Below, one piece after another: positions 31,661-39,964 of a stretch of 64,000 bases of DNA (positions within the stretch are counted from its first letter, which is position 1; each line of letters begins with the position of its first letter). A program made the position numbers and the translations under genes. The stretch covers positions 9,176,001-9,240,000 of the forward strand of contig WHVY01000003.1 in NCBI GenBank assembly GCA_022266195.1, written 5' to 3'. The notes beneath the pieces were generated by a model, which saw only the letters and a list, made by a program, of their open reading frames with translations, was not told where the DNA came from and ran no database searches. Origin of the DNA: Tetranychus cinnabarinus. Lineage: Eukaryota > Arthropoda > Arachnida > Trombidiformes > Tetranychidae.

Positions 31661-33832
31661 AATCCAATTAATATTGTATTCCAATGCTTGATATATGGAA
31701 AGCTAATTTTCCTAAATCTATTCTATCTAGTTTAAACTGAATAACTAACACAACGGAAAGCTTAAAGCCTTCCGAATAATTAATACTTGAATAGAAATTC
31801 AAATTATTCTTGAAACAGATGAAAGCTAAAAGCCTTCATCAACAACAACAGCTTAGATCCAATTTGTATCCATAACTGACTTCCACTTTAACAGCAAACA
31901 GTACTAACCATTTAAAATTGACTTCATAAGAATCTTTTCTTTTTCCATCGATAACCAATTCTGAAACTCTAAGTCTCAGAATTAAATCATAATCAAAAAC
32001 AAAATCAGAAGCTCTGAGCCTCTGATATAAGTTAACTCATCACCTTCATCTGTAAATAGAAGAAAGAAAAGAAAAATTAACGAGGGAAAAAATTCTAACA
32101 AAGAAGTCAAACAGTTACCCGCTAGAGAGAGCCAGTGGAAGAGTCCGTTATATATATGTAAATTGAAGAACTAATTGTTCCACTTTAACTTGACCAATCA
32201 TCCATTTTGTCACCAGTTTCAAATTAGAAAAACTCAAAGTCTTTCTATTCTCCATTTTGTTTTAACTTGTTCCAATCTTTTTCAAAGTCTAATCATGAGT
32301 CGAGGAAGTTCAAGCTCCGATAATTCTGACTTCGGTGAAAGACGAAGATATCATCAAATACGATTGAAGTGTGTTTTTGCTAATGAAAGAAAACATCAAG
32401 AAATTGATGCTTTAGAGAAAATGATTGCTGAGATGAAAAATCTCATTGTCAGAACTCAAGACTATCTTCAAGATAGCAGAGAAAAGTTGAATTTGAGAGA
32501 ATCAATGTTGAAGTTAACTCTTCCTATCAGTGATATTAATTTCGCTAAAAAGATTTTGAAACAAATGCCTAACTTACCTCAACGATATCATCCAAGACCA
32601 AAGGTTTTGGATGACGCTTTGATTAGCTTTCTAATTCTTGGAGGTTATGTTCAACCTGATTTTACTGATGATGAACAAGATAATATAAGAGCTCTACCTG
32701 AAGCTATTGATGTAGAGAATCAACTTTTTGAAGAGTTAGCTGCTGCTGCTATTCCTGTCATTCCTGACTTTCCTGATTCTCCTGAACCAGAATTTGTTCC
32801 AGAACCTTTACCAGAACCTGGTCCAGTAAATCCTATTGTCAGAAGAAACCATGAACCTGAAGAAGGAAATTGGGTCGACAAACTTATCATAGATATGGAT
32901 GAGAATTGAAAGCTCAAAGCCTTCAATCAAAATTAGATTCAAGGAACAATTACTATTTCTATTCAGTTTCTATTCAATTTCAATTTAATTCTAATTCCCA
33001 ATTTCAAAATTATTTCAGTTTAAACAATATTTTAACATCAAAATTCTTATTCAAGCTAAGTTACTATTTCTATTTCTATTTCTATTTCTGTTTCAATTTC
33101 TGTTCCTCAAAATGATGCTTCAGTTCAAAACTTAACTAACAATTATCTTAAAATGTATAACATTCCTAAATTCAAATTCAAATTAACATGAAAATCAGAA
33201 GCTCTAAGCCTCTGATCTTATTCCTTTGTTTAACAAATAAATACCTTTTAACATTGAAATCCATTTCTCCATTCCTTTTAAGATCATTTCGGTTAACACT
33301 TTTAACGCTTATTCCTTAGCACCACAGAATCACAGAATTCAAAAGATCGATCGGATAGATCATGAGGTAAACTATTATCAAAATTTCTTCATAAAATTCA
33401 ATCAATTTCAATTAATTTAAGATAATTAATCAATTTAATGAGAAGCCATTGGCCTCTCATGCTTAAGCTAATTTTTAAGAAAACAAAAAATATTCTTTTC
33501 TAATTTGTCACACTTGCGCAAATCCTCTGTTCTCCAATATTCTATTCTTTTCTAATTACTTCCTTTTCCTCACTTTAAACTCTAACGTCTTAAGTGAAGG
33601 AGTAATTATTTTTATGAGTTTTCCCTTTTACATTTTTCTCTGAAAAAGTTAATTATTTTTAGTTTAGTTTTAATTATTTTGTTCATAAGGCCAAAGGCTT
33701 TATGAAAATCTACGATTGTCAAGATCTTCTCCTGAAAATTTTACCTGATAAATACAAGTGATCGAGTTGTTAGAATTTTTAAATTCTAAATTGAATTGAA
33801 AGACTCAAAGTTTTTCAATATTCAAAGTCGTA
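31661..33832 (+). other. element B inter-ORF region rich in hairpins
   Basis: Apart from the coiled-coil ORF this 2.2-kb stretch is non-coding and AT-rich. It contains nine of the element's 13 hairpins, the last (33795-33819) ending 13 bases before the ORF3 ATG. A TATATATA sequence near 32149-32156 could be a subgenomic promoter. No splice acceptor could be assigned with confidence. Confidence 0.6.
32295..32909 (+). CDS. element B ORF2: small coiled-coil protein, unknown function
   Basis: 204 residues from the ATG at 32295 (the frame is open to 32175 but the first part reads like untranslated sequence). A Ser-rich start (MSRGSSSSDNSDF) and a basic segment are followed by a predicted coiled coil at about residues 35-75 (ALEKMIAEMKNLIVRTQDYL and on), then a compact region (FAKKILKQMPNLPQRYHPRP, ALISFLILGGYVQPDF) and an acidic, Pro-rich tail with repeated PEP units. 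No database family is recognised. It sits between pol and ORF3 and its stop codon lies inside one of the element's hairpins. It could be an oligomerising partner of Gag or of ORF3; that is speculation. Confidence 0.7.
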   Translation: MSRGSSSSDNSDFGERRRYHQIRLKCVFANERKHQEIDALEKMIAEMKNLIVRTQDYLQDSREKLNLRESMLKLTLPISDINFAKKILKQMPNLPQRYHPRPKVLDDALISFLILGGYVQPDFTDDEQDNIRALPEAIDVENQLFEELAAAAIPVIPDFPDSPEPEFVPEPLPEPGPVNPIVRRNHEPEEGNWVDKLIIDMDEN

Positions 33833-36169
33833 ATGGCAGATTCAAATGTCAATTGTTCATGCAAGGAATATACAAGAGAGTCATTCCATCAGTTCATTCG
33901 AGAAAAGCTGTTATCGAAAAATAAGTATCATGAGCGAGCGGTCAGAAAAGCTATTGATTATGCTAAACCTAATATTGGATTCGTATTAGCTAGAGGTGAA
34001 GATGAAAGCTTTCTAAAAGATTTATGCCAGCTATGTTGTCATCTACCTTTTTATCCTGGAAAATGTTCTGGTTGTGAGCTATTCTATTGCAGAAATTGTC
34101 TAATGTTCCTGATAACTTTGAAAAACATTATGGAGGGAAGATTGGTTCGTTCGGTAACAAATTATACGATGTATGATAAAGAAATGGAATGTCTTCATTG
34201 CCCTATCACAACTTATTCAAAAAGATTGAACGACGAGCAGAAAATTAATGTGGCTAAGAGGAAAGTTTTGTGTAATAAATTCAAATGCAGTTATTCAGCC
34301 GATTATACTTCAGTCATAAACCATTCACTAAGATGCAAATTTGAAACATTAAGATTTGATTCTACTTATGTTGGTGAACTTTTTAAAGCGCGAGATAAAC
34401 CAGTTCCTGAACCAGAATATGCTGTCAGTGAATTTTTACCAGCCTTGAATGAAGGCGAACAGGCTTTAAACGACAAATGGGTCGATAATTTTACATGTGA
34501 TTTGGAAGAAACTGACACTGGTGAACTCGTTGATTGTTTACCTCCACCTTCACCTAAAAGAAGCGCTGATCCACATCCTGAAGAACCTGCTGAGAAGCGT
34601 TCTCCTGTTAATGAAGCTTCAACTACAAATTTCCCTACTGATGAGGAAATAATTTCTGGTTGGAATTCAAATGAAAATTCGAGGCCAAAGGCTTCGAATA
34701 ATAACTCTACTTGGGGTGAAACAACTGCTGAACAAAGAGCAAGAGATATTGAAAACGCTCGAGCTGATATTGAAGAGTTTAATAAGAATCATGGAAAGAC
34801 AGCTGCTGCTAGAGCTCGAAGACAACGAAAGAAGCAAAGAGAAAGAGGAATTACTACAGTTTTATCAACAGTTTCACATGCTGTTCAACTTCCTCAGCCT
34901 CGTTCAAAATCTCCTGATAAGGTCCCATCAACTGTCAACATTCCTGCTCCTGTCACTCCACCATCAGATCCAGTTCAAAATCAATCTAATTTCACAAACA
35001 TTTCCACTCCTTCAATTCAATCTTTCATTTCTCCTCAATCAACACAACGCTCAATTTCACCTACAACTACCTCAAATTCATTACTTGATCAAAGACATTA
35101 TGCACCTAAAGCAATGCCATGGACTGTTGCCAAAACTCCTGGTGAGATTAAAAGAACAAAAACCTTTTATGGTTGGGTGAATAGACACAATAATCCAAAG
35201 CGTTGGAATGATAAGCAAAGACGATTGCGAGCTAAACACAGAAACAAGCTGTTAATTGAAAAACATAAAGAAGTTCAAAGAGAAATGGCTCCACCGTTAG
35301 CGTATACGAAACGCATTACCGAAGCTATTCTTGATCTTAGCAAAAAGAATATTAAAGTTTGTGCTTTAGACGCGGAGATGATTCGAGTTAAAATGAGAAA
35401 TGATCAAATTTATCACGCTCCTGTTTGGATAGCTATTGTAGATGGATCCGGTAAAGTTGTTTACCATGAAATTGTTAGACACAATGCAGCCTCAATTGTT
35501 AATTGGGACCAAGATAAATATTTCCATGGATTAGAATACAGTCAAACTTCGAAGGCCAAAGGCTTTCGAACTGTTAGACGTGAAGTCTTAGAGATATTTC
35601 AACAATACGATCGCATTGCTGTTTGTGGACAAACTGTTGACTTTGCAGCCTTATTTCTTTCGATGGATGACTACTATCAAATTTTACCAAAGATTACTTG
35701 CATTAATTCCTATTTTAATTGTCGAGTTGGAAGCGATGGTATTGGACTTAAATACGTTTCTTACATTCTTTTTAACAAAGTCATTCAAAACAAAACTCAC
35801 TCTCCTTTAGTCGACGCTGCCTACACAATGTATTGTTATCTTTACGACTACAAAGGAATCGAAGCTATAAGAGATGAAGTTATCAAAGGCCCGATGGAAG
35901 CTCGTGGTCATGGTTTTAGATGCTTTCGATATCCTAAGAATAAATCATTTGCAGGAAGAATGAAAGTTATTATGCAGTTGGTAAAAGATTGGCCCGCTGT
36001 TTTTAAACCTAAACCTTTTATGAATTTCAATCAAAGACTCAATTGTATGTTAGCTCAAAAGTATCTACCTTCAGATTTTATTGCTGGAACACCGGAGAAG
36101 GAATTGCCGCCTGAATACGCTGTGACATTAAGAGAAAAGAGTTCGTTTCTCTCGTGGAAACGTCTCTAG
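33833..36169 (+). CDS. element B ORF3: RING-TRAF zinc-finger plus DEDDh 3'-5' exonuclease
   Basis: 778 residues. N-terminus: RING-like C65-x2-C68-x9-C78-x2-C81-x4-C86-x2-C89, an extra CxxC at 120/123, and a TRAF-type finger C147-x4-C152-x11-H164-x3-C168. The middle is a long disordered, Ser/Pro-rich linker with a strongly basic stretch (AAARARRQRKKQRERG) that may bind nucleic acid or act as an NLS. The C-terminal domain from about 508 to 680 follows the REXO4/ISG20-type exonuclease: ExoI ALDAEM (D513, E515), VWIAIVDGSGKVVY strand pair, FHGL, ExoII VCGQTVDF (D603), and ExoIII HSPLVDAAYT (H656, D661). All five DEDDh metal/catalytic residues are present. Known relatives remove 3' nucleotides from RNA, and RING/TRAF proteins are often ubiquitin ligases; combined activity and an anti-silencing role are inference. 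It ends 40 bp before the 3' LTR. Confidence 0.87.
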   Translation: MADSNVNCSCKEYTRESFHQFIREKLLSKNKYHERAVRKAIDYAKPNIGFVLARGEDESFLKDLCQLCCHLPFYPGKCSGCELFYCRNCLMFLITLKNIMEGRLVRSVTNYTMYDKEMECLHCPITTYSKRLNDEQKINVAKRKVLCNKFKCSYSADYTSVINHSLRCKFETLRFDSTYVGELFKARDKPVPEPEYAVSEFLPALNEGEQALNDKWVDNFTCDLEETDTGELVDCLPPPSPKRSADPHPEEPAEKRSPVNEASTTNFPTDEEIISGWNSNENSRPKASNNNSTWGETTAEQRARDIENARADIEEFNKNHGKTAAARARRQRKKQRERGITTVLSTVSHAVQLPQPRSKSPDKVPSTVNIPAPVTPPSDPVQNQSNFTNISTPSIQSFISPQSTQRSISPTTTSNSLLDQRHYAPKAMPWTVAKTPGEIKRTKTFYGWVNRHNNPKRWNDKQRRLRAKHRNKLLIEKHKEVQREMAPPLAYTKRITEAILDLSKKNIKVCALDAEMIRVKMRNDQIYHAPVWIAIVDGSGKVVYHEIVRHNAASIVNWDQDKYFHGLEYSQTSKAKGFRTVRREVLEIFQQYDRIAVCGQTVDFAALFLSMDDYYQILPKITCINSYFNCRVGSDGIGLKYVSYILFNKVIQNKTHSPLVDAAYTMYCYLYDYKGIEAIRDEVIKGPMEARGHGFRCFRYPKNKSFAGRMKVIMQLVKDWPAVFKPKPFMNFNQRLNCMLAQKYLPSDFIAGTPEKELPPEYAVTLREKSSFLSWKRL

Positions 36170-36209
36170 ACCCGATAGAGAGTCTAGTGACCGTCTAAAC
36201 CGGGGCCTC

Positions 36210-36750
36210 TGTAAGGGGTTGACTCATTCACAAACTCTTTTCTCCTTTTAAACTTATTTCTCAATCTTTAATTTTTTATTCTTTGTCATTTCCTGAATAG
36301 TCATTGGCTATCATTACAAATTAGTTTTCTTATCTGACAAACTCTTAGCTATAAATGTATCTCATTTTCCACTTTAGACATCAGTCTACTTTTACTCATT
36401 ATTGGACTTAAACCTTAGTCAATTATTCTTGTCCTCAATTGTCAGTCATTAAGACTTATCCTCATTGTCATTCAAATCGACCTTATTTAAATTCTCAAAC
36501 TGAAATCTATTCTATTCATTACTCTCTGTGATCTCAAAACCTTAAATTGTAAAATAGTCAAAGTGCTCTCTCTTTACTAATTAATCACTAATAAACGGTG
36601 GGATTCCAATAACACCAAAAAATTGTTGTTAGGCTTGTGTGCCTTTTACATTGTTTGAATTGGAAGCTTTAAGCCTCCAATAGTAAAGATCTCGGTGCAC
36701 ATTCAATTAATTGATTGACTGTGACTCAATCTCAGACCTTATCCCTAACA
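36210..36750 (+). repeat. 3' LTR of element B
   Basis: 541 bp, no difference from the 5' copy noticed by eye. TATAAAT at 36350-36356, AATAAA at 36590-36595, hairpin at 36659-36681. It ends 328 bp before the ATG of the downstream alpha/beta hydrolase, on the same strand. Confidence 0.94.
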
Positions 36751-37078
36751 TAGTTTGACTCGTTTAATCCAAGTTTATGGACTTCGTGATGGCACAATTT
36801 GATCAACAACGATTTATTTTTAAAGTATAATAAAGTTTATTCTTAACTATCTTAATTTTACTAATCATTATCCAATTCCACCTTAAATAATCAACATTTT
36901 CCACCATTAAAACATCGTTTAAAACACATGATACTGTAAACAACCTTTTAATATGTTTTGAGTATAATAACAATTATGGATCTCTTTATTTCCTTGCATA
37001 AAGTCACCTTAATATCTACATTTAAAAACGAAAGTCGGCTCTTAACCCGACATTTTTCCAGTTTGTGGAGTCATCCAA
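36751..37078. other. target duplication and upstream region of the alpha/beta hydrolase
   Basis: 36751-36754 is the right TAGT duplication. The rest is AT-rich sequence that should contain the hydrolase promoter and 5' UTR, now directly downstream of an LTR promoter on the same strand. Confidence 0.55.
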
Positions 37079-38618
37079 ATGAAAAGGTTAGTTATAACTG
37101 TAGATAAATACAAATTTCCCGCTATTCATAGGACTAGAAAAACAAACCATAAATGTGTTGAAACATGTGTGTCTAATAAATTTTATCAACTCCTATCCTC
37201 TTTTTATTTAAATTACAAGGATCCGAAACAACAATTGCCGAGAAATACATATTGGTATGGAACTAATACCCAAAGTGAAAAGCCTTTCTTATTAAAAGAC
37301 TCGATTAAACAGATTACTATTCAAACTTGTGGTCCATTGTATGCGGAATGGAGAGAAACAAGAAAAGCCTATGTTGGTGCTCCTAAAGAAGGTCTATCTT
37401 TTAATGTTGAGTATGTGGATACCAAAGAGTATGTCAACAATGATAAAGCCCCGGTATTATTAACTCTACATGGTGCTCCTGGTTCACATGAAGCCTTTCA
37501 TCCATTGATTAATCATCTAGCACCTAAAGGAGTTCGTGTCATCGCCCCGAATTGGCCAGGTATTCTAACCAATTGCTTCCATAAAGATCTTTCCAAGAAA
37601 CTTATGACTCCATGAAATTAAGTTATTTTCATTATTCCATACATTCTCAGAATATGCCGCAATTGATTGGTCAAAATATTTTCGACATTCAACTGAAGAG
37701 AAAACTAACTTTCTTCATGATTTTCTCAGAGCGATAGACGTCGATAGGTAAATACACCAAATGAAATACATTGATTGTTCAGCTCATTTCAATTTCCTCT
37801 GAATTCATTCAAATTAATTTAATTTGCTACTTTTCTTTATTAATTTAGGTTGGATACAGTTGTTTCACACAGTAGTGGGATTTATCCTTCTCTTTCATTG
37901 TATATTGACAAAAAATTTCCAATTAAGTCTATTGTTTTAATTTCTCCTGGTGCACACCGAAGAACTGCAGGAATGAAGCCAGCCTGGTTTACCGACAACC
38001 TTGTTCGATTCACACTTAACCCAATTGGCCGTACGATTTATCGCAAATGCAATAAATATGCTTTTAAACTCATAAAGCCAAAAATAGAGGCCAATAATCC
38101 AGATAATGTTATCCTCGCAGCAACTGTCATGTATCTATCTGGATGGACTAGAGTAAGCTAACCATCAGTTTATGTGACTGAATATCGCTAAATAATTTTC
38201 TCTCTTTAAATTCGACTTCAATTTCTTTTCTATTTGCAAGCAGTTGCCTGAACTTTTGGAAGTTGTTAGGCAACAGAAACCAAATTTGCTGTATATATTT
38301 GGTGATCAGGACAAATTGATTGAGAAAGAATTTTTCTACGAAATTGCTCAAATTCTAGGTGCTAAAGATGTTCATTATACCAATTATGATGCTGAAGGAA
38401 ATTGTTTAGCAGCAGGTAAGTTTGATAGTAAACAAAAAGATTCAATTTTCAAGAAAATGACGACTGTCTTATCATGATTCACATCTTTCCCATGTCAACT
38501 TGTAGGCTCAAAAGACGATTGGATTCAAATAATGAAATTCGAGAAAGCTGGTCATTATCCATTTTTAAAATATGCAAATATTGTCAATCTAGCTATTGAA
38601 GAATTCATCAAAAAATAA
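37079..38618 (+). CDS. alpha/beta-hydrolase fold enzyme (DUF1057/epoxide hydrolase-like)
   Basis: Five exons: 37079-37559, 37651-37747, 37849-38152, 38241-38415, 38506-38618, joining in phase to 389 residues. The oxyanion loop HGAPGSHEAF and the APNWPG strand are typical of epoxide-hydrolase-like alpha/beta hydrolases. The nucleophile elbow is VVSHSSGIYPS, with the likely nucleophile S201 and the usual first Gly replaced by Ser. The acid loop is FGDQDKLIE and the catalytic His lies in KAGHYPFLKY near the C-terminus. A Ser rather than Asp nucleophile argues for an esterase or lipase-like activity instead of a true epoxide hydrolase. The first ~50 residues are basic and could be a mitochondrial presequence, or the start may be further in. 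The closest family by eye is the mostly nematode DUF1057 group; substrate unknown. Confidence 0.8.
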
Positions 38619-38796
38619 TTTTCTAAATTCAATTTCGATCTATCCAGGAATAAAGATCTAATTAACTCAAAGTAAATTGTTTTGGCACATCAAGTTGGTT
38701 GTATCGTCATTGATTAAAACGAATGTAAGCTTATTCAGTTTGAATAAATTCTGAGTATTTAAAATTACGGCAAATTGCTCATCTATCTAATGTATG
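38619..38796. other. short spacer downstream of the hydrolase
   Basis: AT-rich sequence between the hydrolase stop codon and the fold-back element. Nothing recognisable. Confidence 0.5.
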
Positions 38797-39272
38797 TATT
38801 AGGGGGTCTCACGCAAATCGAACCAAATTTGTTATTTCACTGAATTTGATCTGATTATCGTATTGAGATGAATTTCGGTAATCAGTATTTCAAGTAGTTC
38901 AAATGTTTTTTGCAATTAACAAAAATTAAATATCTCAATTAGTTTAAGAGATATTTAAATGCAATTAAAAAATCACAAAAATTTACATGTCCCATTGAAT
39001 AACATTGATTTTAATAAAAAATACAGTTCATGCATAGGGTCCCCCCTTAGAACATTTTTCAAAATACAGCTCGTTTTTGATTTTTGATTTTTTGTCTTTT
39101 TTAATTGCATTTAAATATCTCTTAAACTAATTGAGATATTTAATTTTTGTTAATTGCAAAAAATATTTGAATTACTTGAGATACTGATTACCGAAATTCA
39201 TCTCAATACAATAATCAGATCGAATTCAGTAAAATAACAAATTTGGTTCGATTTGCGTGAGACCCCCTAATA
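38797..39272. mobile_element. fold-back/MITE-like element with ~170-bp inverted arms
   Basis: Left arm 38797 to about 38970 and right arm about 39100 to 39272 are nearly perfect inverted copies. Termini read TATTAGGGGGTCTCACGC and its complement. The central ~130 bp is unique, with no ORF. TA dinucleotides at both ends (38797-38798, 39271-39272) fit a TA target duplication, as for Tc1/mariner-derived MITEs, but they also extend the palindrome so the exact end is ambiguous. No transposase is present, so it would be non-autonomous. Confidence 0.85.
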
Positions 39273-39964
39273 ATTTGATTGTCCATTGAAATTGGCGCCA
39301 GCTTTGAAAGTCTTTTACCAGAATGTTCAAGTATCAAGAATATTTTAATTCCTTATTTTAAATGTTGTTATAAATTGGAGGTATCAATGATGGAAAAGAG
39401 ACATTAAACCCAATGGTTTTTTTGATTCATTGAAAAGGGTTACGTTTTTAAAAATTATTATTATATTTTAAGTCATTCAATAAATTCGTACTTCTTAAAT
39501 CGATTCACTGTATTTTCTGATAGAACTTTTCAAAATTGATTGAGTCGGCTATCAATTATCATTAAAGTTTAATTGTTATATCGATGTGAAACAAATGCTG
39601 ACCACACCGTGACAAGTCACTCGACATAAGCAGCAAGTTGATCTTGAAGTCAATTCAATTGTCAATCCAAGCAATCATTTACGAATGACAGCTCCGAAAA
39701 GCAAGAAGAGCAAGAGAAGAATGAAATTTTAATTTTAATAAAAATAACTGTTTAGTTGATGATTGAAAAATTTAAATTTGAAGTAAATTGTGTTTTGTAT
39801 TGTCTCAAACTACAAGTATGATCGTTTGGTTGACCAATTAAAGCATATGCCAGCCAATGAAAAAAAGATTCATTGTCTAGTTCAATTTAAATAAATTGTT
39901 TACTTCATTTTACATTAAATCTGTTTTGTATAAAGATGATCTTTGTGACAATTAAATTGAAAAT
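39273..39964. other. upstream region of the XK-related gene, no gene seen
   Basis: AT-rich sequence that probably holds the promoter and 5' UTR of the gene starting at 39965. Confidence 0.5.

Larger units (their letters stand above)
25973..35570 (+). repeat. family of covariant short hairpins in element B (13 sites)
   Basis: Each site is an outer stem of 5-8 bp around an 11-nt core of form RGCY-NNN-RGCY (two sites, 31957 and 33795, read RACY/RGTY). Positions: 25973-25995 (and 36659-36681), 26192-26214, 31754-31774, 31818-31840, 31957-31983, 32004-32026, 32905-32927, 33194-33216, 33438-33460, 33682-33706, 33795-33819, 34677-34699, 35548-35570. Cores include AGCTTTAAGCC, GGCTTAAAGCT, AGCTCTGAGCC, AGCCATTGGCC and GGCCAAAGGCT. 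Outer stems differ (ATTGGA/TCCAAT, ACAAAA/TTTTGT, CGGAA/TTCCG, ATGAGA/TCTCAT, ATTCGA/TCGAAT and others) but always pair. The first and last core bases are always A opposite C or G opposite T. Two sites lie inside the ORF3 reading frame; one overlaps the ORF2 stop codon. Confidence 0.85.
25524..36750 (+). mobile_element. element B: complete Ty3/Gypsy LTR retrotransposon with three ORFs
   Basis: Two 541-bp LTRs (25524-26064, 36210-36750), apparently identical, start TG and end CA and are flanked by the 4-bp duplication TAGT (25520-25523, 36751-36754). Order on the plus strand: 5' LTR, Ala-type primer site, Gag-Pol (26285-31660), coiled-coil ORF (32295-32909), zinc-finger/exonuclease ORF (33833-36169), 3' LTR. 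About 2.2 kb of mostly non-coding sequence between pol and the last ORF carries most of a family of hairpins. LTR identity and intact ORFs indicate a very young, possibly active copy. There is no env. Confidence 0.95.

Noticed and set aside
36144..36181. Tandem 7-nt-loop hairpins as a tRNA or tRNA-like structure
   Set aside because: Loops lack the T-loop consensus and the U before an anticodon, and no acceptor stem or D-arm can be drawn.
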